Origin: Plantago elongata
Lineage: Eukaryota; Streptophyta; Magnoliopsida; Lamiales; Plantaginaceae
NCBI GenBank assembly: GCA_036897095.1
Contig: JAYMSP010000019.1
Location: 1 to 64,000 of the forward strand
Direction of reading: 5' to 3'
DNA length: 64,000 bases
The translations under genes and the position numbers were made by a program. The notes beneath the pieces were generated by a model. That model was not told the DNA's origin and made no database searches. It saw only the letters and a list, made by a program, of their open reading frames with translations. Shown piece after piece: positions 23,414-34,309 of this stretch (positions are counted from its first letter, which is position 1; each line of letters begins with the position of its first letter).

Positions 23414-26400
23414 ATGGCGATTGATATTTCCGGCGAACGACAATCTGGACAGGATGTTCGTACTCAAAATGGTATGGTTTCGTCTCAATTTGATTAATCT
23501 ATGCTAAGTATGTAATCTCAGTTACTGATGTTTCGTATTGTTTTTTTTTCCTGGATATCTATAGTTGTTGCTTGCCAAGCAGTTGCTAATATCGTGAAGT
23601 CTTCGCTCGGTCCTGTAGGCCTCGACAAGGTAACATTCGATTGTTTTCTGCTTGTTCTAGCTGCCTACATGAGCGTAGGTCTGAGTTCAATTAGACTGGA
23701 TTAGCTTCTGGAATGTAGCTAAGTAGCTTGATCATGTGATTTGGCTCAGGTTTCGAGTTAGTACTGCGTTAAGTTTGTAGTTAGTATTGCGTGGTGATAT
23801 TGGTAATGCACTGATTGTCTTGCTGATTAGGATACATGTATTTTTGTTAGCAGGACCTAGATTAGTTGTAGCTCTATGGAAGCTGTATGTCACAAAACAA
23901 CTTAGTTCAAGTAGTAGTAAATTAGTAGTAATGGTGAGCAAGCAGTAATTTTATGAGGATTGTGTTGTTTAAATTTGAGTGCGTATGGTGATTGTAAGTT
24001 GATAATGGTATTTAAGGAAACATTTAGAAGATGATAAATGATAATGGTTTTCTATAAGGGCTCAAAATGAGCTGTTGGATAAGAAGAATCGTAGAGTTGC
24101 TTGTTAGCAGTCTGCGAATACTTACTAATTAATGGTTGAAGTGAAATCTGGAACTGTAAAGAGTATCTCTGCTCATTTGTTGTATTCTGTTATGTCAGAT
24201 GCTTGTAGACGACATTGGTGATGTGACAATAACTAATGATGGTGCCACAATACTGAAGATGCTTGAGGTCAAGCATCCTGCTGCCAAGGTGACTTGATAA
24301 TCCTTTGCTCCCCAAAAATTATGTTTATTAATGAAGTTTGTGTTTGTGCCACCCTAAAAGCATCTTTATATTACTTATTTTACCACAGGTTCTTGTTGAG
24401 TTGGCCGAACTGCAAGACCGAGAAGTTGGAGATGGGACTACTTCTGTCGTGATTATAGCGGCGGAATTGCTTAAGGTACCATTGCCAGCAATGGGTGCAT
24501 TGTATGGCATACTATGCTCTCATTTTAATCTTCTGAGTTCGAATTATTCTGATAGCTTGCTCTAATGCTTATTCACAATCTCTTCTACAGAGAGCTAATG
24601 ATCTAGTGAGAAACAAGATTCATCCTACGTCAATCATCAGCGGTTACAGAGTGTGTACTAATAACCTTTTGATTTCTTGAATAAACTTTTTCATTTATAT
24701 TTCTGTAATTCACTTTCTTTTTCTGGTACAGCTTGCGATGAGGGAAGCTTGCAAGTATGTTGATGAAAAACTTGCAATCAAGGTAAAAAACCACTGCCAA
24801 TTCATTCTATATGATAAACAAATCGTATCTCACTTTGCCATGGGCCAGAAATTTAAATATTTTGTATTGGAGACAGTGTCCTATAAATGGGTAAATTCGC
24901 CTGTCTTGCAAAATGTAGACTATTGCCTTGTTAGAACTCCCAAGAAAGCTGAGAATGATCAATTTTTTCATTTTGTATTTGAGGCAGACTATTGCCTGCC
25001 TACACTCTACAGTTGATAGGTAGATTTTTTTGTAATACATATTTTTTTAAGAGAGAATACACAGGTGTGCAATTTATTTCTGTTTCTCGAAGTTCATTTG
25101 AGCTGATTGTTAAATTTGAATTTAAATATTTTATATTACACATTCAGGTTGACAAGCTTGGTAAAGATTCTTTTGTAAACTGTGCCAAGACCAGCATGTC
25201 TTCGAAGTTGATAGGTGGTGATAGTGACTTCTTCGCCAATCTGGTAAGCTATTAAATCATGAACGAGTGGAAATAAAAGCCTCTTCTAACGTTTTCATAA
25301 ACTTTGTCAATAATTAGATTATATATTTGACTAAGTGCTCTGAAGTAGTATGCCAACTTGATTTGCATTTAAGAAAGTGTTAATAACAGCTCTTTGAGTT
25401 TCTTCCTCATTAGTGTTCTTGTGGTAACTATGTGGCACTAGTCTTGTTACATGGTGTTTTTGTGACTTAATCTACTTACATCCAGTTTTCTGTCATGCTA
25501 ATGTTCTCGACTAGGATAGTCTCTATGACATGTTGGCTGTTTACTTTCTGTCCATATCTAATTTATAATGTCAGTTTCTTTGTTCTTGGATCAGGCTTCT
25601 TACAATATGTTAATTGAAAGACACTTTGTTTTTAGGTTGCAGAAGCTGTACTTTCAGTAAAGATGACAAATGCCAGAGGCGAAATTAGATATCCAATCAA
25701 GGTTTGTCGTATGTTCTGCTGGTTATTAGGATTGCTTTTACCATAAAAACTTGACCATTACACTTTCCAATTTATATACCAAAAGCATCTTAAATGGCTA
25801 AATAAGCCAACTGTTTCTGTTGAATGAAATTAGATCTGACAACAGAATTTGCAGGGCTAAATTTCTCCAGTGTAATTTTACTTGACAATGTCAACTATGC
25901 TTCTTGTTGATTCAGGGAATTAATATTCTTAAAGCTCATGGAAAAAGTGCAAGAGATAGCTATTTACTCAAAGGATATGCTCTCAACACTGGACGTGCTG
26001 CACAGGGGATGCCACTGAGGGTTGCTCCTGCCAAGATTGCTTGCCTCGATTTCAATCTTCAGAAGACAAAAATGCAGATGGGTGTCCAAGTTTTAGTCAC
26101 TGACCCAAGAGAGTTGGAGAAGATTCGTCAGAGGTAATTATATATGTATTCATCTGAGCACATTTGGGTCAATACCAGAAGATACTTTTCACATGCCAAA
26201 TTCATGACAGGAGCTAAAATGGTAGTGCTCTCCATTGAGTACATGTAAAATGCTATTAATAAAAGCCCATCATCAGCCCAGCTAGTAAACAAATGCTTCA
26301 ACATTCAAGAAAAAACATGTGATGTAGAATCATATAATTTGTCGACTTTTTGGTGGTTTCCAGAACAAATGTTTTGAGTGGCTGCAGGGAGATCTGCTTA

Positions 26401-29400
26401 CTATCTATCATTATCAAGCTGTTTCCCACTTGCCTGTGGTTTGGAGCGTAGTAATGATCTGTGGTATTACATCTTTGCAGGGAAGCTGACATGACAAAGG
26501 AACGTATTGAGAAGCTTCTCAAGGCAGGAGCAAATGTTGTATTGACCACAAAAGGAATTGATGACATGGCACTTAAGGCAAGAGTTTGTAGAATTTGAAT
26601 GCTACTTGGTGCTTAAGACTATGCTAGGATATTATTGTTAATATTAGTTGCTTTTGTTCTTGCTTGACTTTGCAAATCTAATTGAATTCGTAGTATACTT
26701 AGAAATCATGATTCCTCTTCCTTCTTTAGCGTGCTGTCCTTTTCTAGGTCTTACTGTTTTGGATAGTACCATGATAAACACCCATCCCCGTGTTTAATGC
26801 CTATCAATTCATCTAAAAATTGCATTATTTTTTAAAAGTTTCGGGAACTAGAACTATCTGAGGGAGGTATACAAGAATGTTTCTGTAACATTGAGATGAC
26901 CCCTTTGTTTCAATGATATTATTCTTATATCTGCATTGCATTTGCCTCATGAGGCCTTTTTTTTTGTCTGTATTGGCTTTTATGCTATTTGAAGGATTAT
27001 TGTTTTTTTCCTCCCTGTGTACTCTAATGGTGAACACTCACTAATACTGTCTGGTTTTCTTCAGTATTTTGTGGAAGCCGGTGCAATAGCAGTAAGGCGT
27101 GTACGCAAAGACGATCTTCGACATGTTGCCAAGGCAACTGGTGCAACTATGGTACATTAATTTCCCTAGCTTTCCCTTTTTCTCGTGAATCTTGCTTTAG
27201 GATGTGAAGTGGTGAGTGTCGAATACTTGTGCAATTATATGAGCAAAGCTTGTTAATATGATATACTACCCTGGATTTTCAATAATGGAGATCCAGATCA
27301 TTACCCAGAAATATTTGTTGCCTTCTTCTAGAAGCTCTCTGTTTCTTTTTTTTCTTCCTTATGTTATTTTTATTTTTTTCTAATTGGTAAAATTCTATAT
27401 TGATAGGAGATATCTCATTTTATGTGCTGTAGTTGGATGAAATTTGGAGTGTGGGTTATGGTGTTATTTTATGCCCTTTTTCCTTTATTATGCTTTAGGA
27501 AAAAGATGCAGCAAGTTTTTAAGAGTGGAAAAAATCAAGGTTTGAGAGTTTTCTGTTTGATTCTAGATTGTGAATGTAATATAACTAGAATAGTACTGGC
27601 CTAGATACTCAGAAAGGGTGAATGAATTCCATGGCCTTGTGTACTGTCCCTACTTCTGAGCGGGAATGGATCATCTGGAATTCTAATAATTGGGTCTTTA
27701 CAGGTATCAACCTTTGCAGATATGGAGGGGGAAGAAACATTTGATTCATCACTTCTAGGACTTGCTGATGAAGTAGTAGAGGAACGCATTGCTGATGATG
27801 ATGTGATAATGATAAAAGGGACAAAAACTTCAAGTGCGGTATGATTATTCATTTCTGTTTTATGAGATTCCGACTGTATTCCCTTTGGCCTATTAATTAT
27901 TTGGTCACCTAAGATGTCCTTGAGTGATATGATTGATTTTCCATTGTTGTATTTGGATGACCAACCGTAATCCAAAAAATGGAAGCATGTAATTAAGTAT
28001 ATTCTTACAAGGAAAATGTTAGGTGACATGCATATTTGTTTCTTCAGGTCTCTATAGTACTAAGAGGTGCCAACGACTTCATGCTTGATGAGATGGATAG
28101 GGCTCTGCATGATGCCCTATGCATCGTCAAAAGAACTCTGGAATCTAAAACAGTAAGTATCTTCAACTTTCAGACCATCTCATCCTTGTTGGAGATGTTT
28201 ACCAAAACTCCCTCACTTGTTTTTTGATCATTAATTTTTATGCACATCATATACATCTTGCAATTTCCCATGCTTTAGCCTTTTCAGTTTTCATAACTCA
28301 ACTTAATTAATATATAGGGTAAACACTAAGACACTCAAAAGTACGTACTTTTACTAGAAACTGATGACATTGTTAATCAGTATACCAGTATTTGATTCTT
28401 TGCAAGGGTTACAATCCAAATGTAAACACCCACACGATGCATACACATGTATATCAGTAATGGTTTACAAGATATGCATATTTGCAATACATTACATTAC
28501 CTTTATACCCTAATATATGCGGTTGAATACAATTCGTCTCATGACACAGTAAGTTGCATGTCCACTGTTTGCCTGATCTTTGAAAAATTGTGAAACTATA
28601 GGTTGTTGCTGGTGGAGGTGCAGTTGAAGCTGCATTGTCTGTGTATCTGGAAAATTTGGCCACCACTTTAGGATCCAGAGAGCAGCTGGCTATTGCTGAG
28701 TTTGCTGAATCATTATTAGTTATACCCAAGGTACTTTGATTGACAAACCTCAAGCATACTGCCATTTGAGTTTCTTTTGTTATTGTAAGTGCTCACTTCA
28801 ACGTCTTAATTCAGGTGCTTGCAGTCAATGCGGCTAAAGATGCAACGGATTTGGTTGCTAAACTACGATCCAACCACCATAAATCTCAAACTAAGGCTGA
28901 TAAGAAACATTTGTCAAGGTGGGCTCCTATTTCCTTGCAATCCATTAGTATGATCTGCAACATTGAAGCAATATTCTTCAAGTCCTCTGAAGAGAAAAGT
29001 AGAGCATTTGATATAAACTTTTAAAGCATTCTTCCCATTTGTGAAATCACCCATCTTAACTGTTTGCTGATGTGTAATTCTAGAAGCTTTAAAATCTCTG
29101 TTATAGCATCACTATTGGTTTGTACGTGCTTCTTTTACATGCCATTAACATAAATTGTTTGTAGTGCTCTACATGCAACCACTGTCTTTACAAAATTCTG
29201 TCTAATTTGACATTTTCACATTGGTTGCAGTGATGGTCTTGACCTGGTGAAGGGTGAAATTCGCAACAACTTAGAAGCTGGTGTCATCGAGCCAGCAATG
29301 AGTAAAGTAAAGATAATTCAGGTTAGAAAGAATTTAAATAGTGATGTCTATCTTGGATTCTTGGGCTTGGCCAGTGCTCTATTACAAACCTTTTGTTTTA

Positions 29401-29510
29401 TTTTTCCTGATATCTTCTGGTTTTTACAGTTTGCTACTGAAGCAGCTATCACAATTCTGCGAATTGATGATATGATCAAGCTCGTGAAAGAGGAAGGCCA
29501 AGAGGATTAG
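23414..29510 (+). CDS. CCT1: T-complex protein 1 subunit alpha (CCT1 / TCP-1 alpha)
   Basis: Seventeen coding exons, 539 residues: 23414-23471, 23565-23629, 24199-24288, 24389-24475, 24591-24650, 24732-24782, 25148-25243, 25636-25701, 25916-26133, 26481-26577, 27065-27151, 27704-27838, 28048-28152, 28602-28730, 28815-28918, 29231-29321, 29430-29510. It encodes one of eight subunits of the cytosolic TRiC/CCT chaperonin that folds actin and tubulin using ATP. Visible motifs: the chaperonin signature around [11 protein letters not shown] (50-60), the ATP-site loop GDGTTS (85-90), and VAGGGAVE (407-414) of the equatorial domain. Subunit identity comes from near-continuous agreement with plant alpha subunits, including [18 protein letters not shown] and the C-terminal [11 protein letters not shown]. 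All introns are GT-AG except intron 10 (26578-27064), which starts GCAAGA: an apparent GC-AG intron. The gene is intact and the length is usual for the family. Confidence 0.96.
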
Positions 29511-31074
29511 ATGTTGTGGAAGTGGTATTTATGTGACACTGTTATTTTGCTACCAAGGTGGCTATTACAAATTTGCCTATTTACAGTAGCCTAATAGGAT
29601 TAAGCTTGTGAAAGTGGATGGCCATGATTAAATGTTGTCAAGAATGTACGCTTGAAACTCAAATTTTGGATCAGGTTTTTCGGAGTCTTGACTGTTAGAG
29701 TAGGGTTTGTATTCTGTTTTCTGTTTGTCTGAATTGAATTCTTTCCCCTGACGATTAAGTTTTCTTCTTGTACGTACGTTAGCAGTTAGCTTACCATGTA
29801 CTTAAACTATTTGTTTCATTTTAATCACTTTGATTTACTGTTGTATGCTTGTACTACTAAATGCATATTATATGGTAAAGAACTAAGGTTTATGGGTACA
29901 GTACAAGCACATCAAACACGCACGATGGAGTCTTACAGCCTCTGAAATGTTAATAAAAAATAAACTAACCGAAGATACTAACCTACTAATCTCCAAATGA
30001 CATGACTAACAACAAATGAGCCTGTTTGATTGCAATAACTGAGATGGTGCACCTGACTAGTCAAGTTGAACAGAGAAACAACTTTAGATACGTTCTGATT
30101 CTCTTTTCTCCCCACATGCGACTTATGTCCGGATCTTGTCAGAGTGTTATTATTTATTAATATTATCATGAACCTGAACTGGAACCGGCTCTTGCATATG
30201 TATAAATGATGCGATCATATAGTATGTATTACTTGCACTTAAATTCATAACAAGTGCAAGTGGAGAGTACTTCCGAACCATTTGGACAGTAACACGTCCA
30301 GTTTTTGTACGTGTCGTGACCACCTTCACTCTTGGTGGCACTTGTAACGCGTGTCTTGTTTTTGTATCACTTATTGATTTCATCCTACTATACGATTTAG
30401 TACTCTGTAGCTTATGATATTTTATAGTGATTTTCTAAGCAAGCTCATACGACTAGTTTACGTATGTTACATACCACGATATATCAACTTTCTATGTATT
30501 ATTCTACCTCCTCCAAAATCACTACTCTCCAACTCCATTAGTTGAGTCCGTCCGACGAGAGATCCCTCCATTTTAAACAATTTTAAAAGTCCCTTATAAA
30601 ATATAAATGTAGACAACATACTTAAAAACTAGATATTATAAAAATTGGCAGGTCGACCCGTCCAATCGGATCGACCGGTGAATTTTTTTAAAAATAATCT
30701 TAAGCTTATCAAGATTCATCCAAATTCAAATATGTTGAGATTTTACTTTAAATTGTTTAAATTTATTAAGAAATTGTCTATATTTATCGTGAAATCGTCT
30801 ATGTTTAACTTGCAAACATTAGTAACAACAACGTATTTATCCAACAAACTCAATATTTAGAAACATAAACTTGAGGTCAATTTCACTCATCAACCAATAA
30901 ATTTCATTACACAAAATAATAAAATTTATATACTATAAAAATACATGTCATTGAAAAATATTCAGTACATCTTCAAAATAGCATTCTTCACACTCTTGAC
31001 TTGTTTATCGACCCCTTCTTCCACAATGTTTGTGACAAATCTTGTTAACCACCCCTATTTACGAAAGTCTAATA

Positions 31075-32030
31075 CATACAACTAAAAACATAAATAATTT
31101 ATAAAAAAACTAGACAATTTATAGTAAAATATAGACGATTTATATAAAAAAAAACTCAACCAACAATAATGAACATGGACCTTTTTTGCTAAAACATAGA
31201 TTATTTATAAGAAAAAACTAGATAATTTATACAAAAAAAATAAAAAATTACAACAACGAATGACATAAAAAGAATTATGCAAAAATTAGACAACTTATAG
31301 TAAAATGCAAACAATTTCTATAAAAACTAAATCAGCAACAACGAACAACACACAAAACTTAAACTAAAATTTAAACCATTTATACAAAAAAAACTAGACA
31401 CATTAAAAAAAAAACTAGACAACACTAACTAAAAACTAAACAGTTCAACACAATTGCACAACAAAAATGTATAGCATGAAAATCTAGACAAATATTGTTA
31501 AAAATTAGACTTAAAGTGTTAAAAGATAAAACATTGATATTATAAAAACTAGACAATATAGGTTAAAAAGTAGATAATTACTAACCATCAACAAAGAATA
31601 AAATAGACAATTTTAAAAAACTAGGCAATTAATAGTAAAACATAGACAATTTATACATAAAGCTAGACAACCATAGTGAAAACATTGACCATTTACACAA
31701 AAATAAACTAAACCAACATCGTAATATAGACAGTTTATACTAAAACATAGATAATGTACAGAAAAAACTAGACAATTTATGCCAAAACATACAACATATA
31801 CACAACTTGCATCCACTTTTCACTTCATAAACAATTCAATCCACAAGTTCGATTCAAACATATTGTAGCGGAGAATATGCAAGTTAGAAAAGCAGAATGG
31901 AACCTAAATAGAGACATCGATGAGATGCAAATCGAACATCAAAGCTGAAAACATAGATCGAATAACAGGTAGATGATTCATCGTAAAAACTAGACAACTA
32001 CTACTAAAACCTAGACAATTTCCACAAAAA
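31075..32030. repeat. Degenerate minisatellite, TAGACAATTTAT-type units
   Basis: About 1 kb of loosely repeated units of roughly 20-25 bp. Each has a core ACTAGACAATTTAT or CATAGACAATTTAT separated by TAGTAAAA or ACAAAAAA. Related scattered copies occur back to about 30600 and again at 32583. On the minus strand the array gives a false Cys-rich open frame with recurring INCLVF. The density suggests subterminal repeats of the surrounding element rather than a simple satellite. Confidence 0.6.
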
Positions 32031-32039
32031 AGCACTTAC

Positions 32040-32486
32040 CCATGCCGAAAACAGGATTACGATGAACATGATGCTTCATGTTCACTAGAGCAGTAGTATT
32101 GAGATTCAATTCCTCCATAAAAGAGCCTACTAGCAAAAGCGAGACGAAGAGAAGGTTAATATCATTGGAATCAGCCAATACGAAGCAACTACAGCGAAAT
32201 CGAAATCGAGCAACAAGCTCTTGCCGCCTTTGATCACCGAAATCGAACAACAAAATTGAGCAATCACCAGTAAGAATCGAGCAAGTTACCTGTAGAAATT
32301 CAGAAGAAATCGAATCGAAATCGAGCTAGACTCCTTTGTGTTTGAACTCAACCGTCTAATGATATAGCCATCGTCTGATCTCCGCCGTCCGGTCGCCACC
32401 TCTGATCGCCAGCTGATAGTTCTCTTAGTCGTCGTGAATTGTTATGTAGGGTTTTGTTTTGGAGGAGAGAAAAGGGAATATAAACT
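32040..32486 (-). pseudogene. Orphan promoter with two 5' exons, downstream gene not found
   Basis: Read on the minus strand, this begins with a TATA-like GTTTATATTCCC (32486-32475), then a telo-box AAACCCTA (32454-32447) and a leader ending TTCTACAG with a GTAAC donor (exon edge 32290). A second exon runs 32126-32040 between a GCTAGTAG acceptor and a strong GTAAGT donor. It begins an ATG frame MEELNLNTTALVNMKHHVHR that ends at GMG/G. Below 32034 the sequence is only minisatellite, so the rest of the gene is missing. It may be the 5' part of a transposon gene or a captured host 5' end. I do not recognise the peptide. Confidence 0.4.
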
Positions 32487-33145
32487 ATGGATGTAGGGAA
32501 TTTTTTTTTGAAAATAACTATTTATATGACCCGCATAATTCGGTATTTTGATCCGCGAGATTCGAAATTGTCACAATGTAAAATTAGACAATTTGTGGAT
32601 AAAAAAGGGGACTTTTTGAACTCTCCAAAAGTGAGAGAACTTTTATGTAATTAAGTATCGATTAAATGCATATTTTTATGAGATTGGAGATCTATATATC
32701 TAATAAAGTGAATGGTATTAATGATAAAAGTTTGTATACAAGTTATTGCAAAGTTATGTTTTTGAAGTTTTTGAGAACTTTAATTCGAACATTTGAATCT
32801 TTTAATTTAGGTATTTTTAATCCAGACTTTTAAACTAAAACTCTCAACTAAATATATGTGTGGAAATATTTGGAGGGGAAGATCCTCCTATCCTGGCCAC
32901 ACCTCCCATCTCCAACCCAATCTGGCTCTATACTGTACAAAGTACTTAAATTGATACGCATCCACTCTGCAAAATCTATAACTACAAATCAATTTCTTCG
33001 TAACGATATATACATAATACATCATACATCGGTACTGCTACTATATTTGGACTAACATATTCATAGATATTTATACACTGATCGATGAACATAACACAGC
33101 CAAACTTATTTGGATTCTTTCTTCCAGGTATTTCTTTGGGTGTAT

Positions 33146-33286
33146 CTTTTCCGAGATCAATAGCTTAGCAAGTGCGCCATGTATCATTGAAACTTTTCCG
33201 AGATCAATAGCTTAGCGAGTGCGCCATGTATCATTGAAACATTTCCGAGATCAATAGTTTAGCAAGTGCGCCATGTATCATTGAAA
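33146..33286. repeat. Minisatellite, 47-bp unit, three copies
   Basis: Three consecutive 47-bp units start at 33146, 33193 and 33240, each containing TTTCCGAGATCAATAG and AGTGCGCCATGTATCATTGA. They differ at only a few positions, so the array is fairly young. No known unit matches. Confidence 0.9.
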
Positions 33287-33487
33287 CTCTTAAAAATTTT
33301 ATTGCACGCGCTCTATAACTATTTTTAAAGATGATTAAATTTAATTAATATAAATACAATTATAAGAGGTGCTCACGTAGCAACATTATAAAGGATAAAG
33401 AACCATCCGGATCATAACATTCGAACCAAAGCTAGAAACCTAAACCAAATTCTAAACCAATTTTTAAAATGTTGATGGAAAAAAAAA

Positions 33488-33503
33488 AGAGAGAGAGAGA
33501 GAA
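33488..33503. repeat. GA microsatellite
   Basis: A run of GA dinucleotides after an A tract. Confidence 0.8.
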
Positions 33504-34150
33504 ACCATCAAAATCAACACCAAACCTCAATTCCAAAGTGTACAGCTAGATCTTCTCCACCCGAACTAAATATACGGTTTGCACTCGCACACTATACTCA
33601 AATAAATAAGTTCACGTATTAATCATAATTAATCATAAATTAATATTACATTTATACATCATACACTTTCAGCTGAAGATTATAATGTTTGTCGATTTTG
33701 GAATTGAGCAAAAGTCTACAACGAATCGACTGTATCAACGTGATATTTATATATTTTAGATTATTTTAAAATTAAACTCGTAAAGGAATATACAATATCA
33801 TATAATTATAGTTCGTGTGACACGAGTCAATACGGTGTTTACTTTTAAATATAGTGTTGAAGTCATTTAGAAGGTAGATTGTAAGCATTTATTGGAACTA
33901 ACATGGCAAGCCATAAGTGAAAGTGGTCTGCAAAACCCTTTTCCTCCGACTCATATATGTTTGTACACCCAATGATGAAAGGCAAGTTAGATTTACCACC
34001 TTCAATTGCCATCAATGGACCACAATTAAATTAACTTGCCCTCTCTTTCAAACAGTGCTTTAAATTGTTCTTATCTCCATGAATCATAAATATGCAGTGG
34101 GTTCCTTTGTCTCTCAACTTCACCTAAAAACCACTCACCCACATATTTTC

Positions 34151-34158
34151 TTATATAC
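34151..34158 (+). promoter_or_regulatory. Candidate TATA box of the UNE10-like gene
   Basis: TTATATAC lies about 155 bp upstream of the start codon at 34310, followed by a C- and T-rich leader. Confidence 0.45.
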
Positions 34159-34309
34159 CCAAACCAATTAATCCATTCACTTTACTCCTTTTAAATCTCC
34201 ACAATATCGATCTCCACACAATAATATTCTTCCCCTTAAGTATATTGAACCTCAGATGTAACATTTCTACTACTTCACTCCAACACTTCCTAAGGTATAT
34301 ATTTTGAAC

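Larger units (their letters stand above)
30550..32640. mobile_element. Decayed composite DNA element, possibly Mutator-like
   Basis: The two outer ends are similar in inverted orientation. The left has TTTTAAAAGTCCC then TTATAAAATATAAATGTAGACAA pieces (30581-30620). The right, read on the minus strand, has TTCAAAAAGTCCCC then TTTTTTATCCACAAATTGTC (32585-32625). Between them lie a long array of TAGACAATTTAT-type repeats (31075-32030) and a promoter-like region with two 5' exons on the minus strand (32040-32486). No transposase was recognised. The class is a guess based on long, loose terminal repeats; target-site duplications could not be read. Confidence 0.35.
29511..34309. other. Intergenic region between CCT1 and UNE10-like gene
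   Basis: The first 300 bp are the CCT1 3' region. 29880-30540 is AT-rich with no recognisable gene. 30550-32640 is a composite element (separate entries). 33146-33286 is a 47-bp minisatellite. A short GA run lies at 33488-33503. The last few hundred bases are the UNE10-like promoter. Confidence 0.6.

Noticed and set aside
30150-30383. 77-residue open frame on the minus strand
   Set aside because: No domain, no promoter or splice context, and no codon pattern distinct from spacer.
31613-31816. Cys-rich repetitive open frame (INCLVF repeats) on the minus strand
   Set aside because: The repetition comes from the TAGACAATTTAT minisatellite; there is no signal peptide or known Cys pattern.
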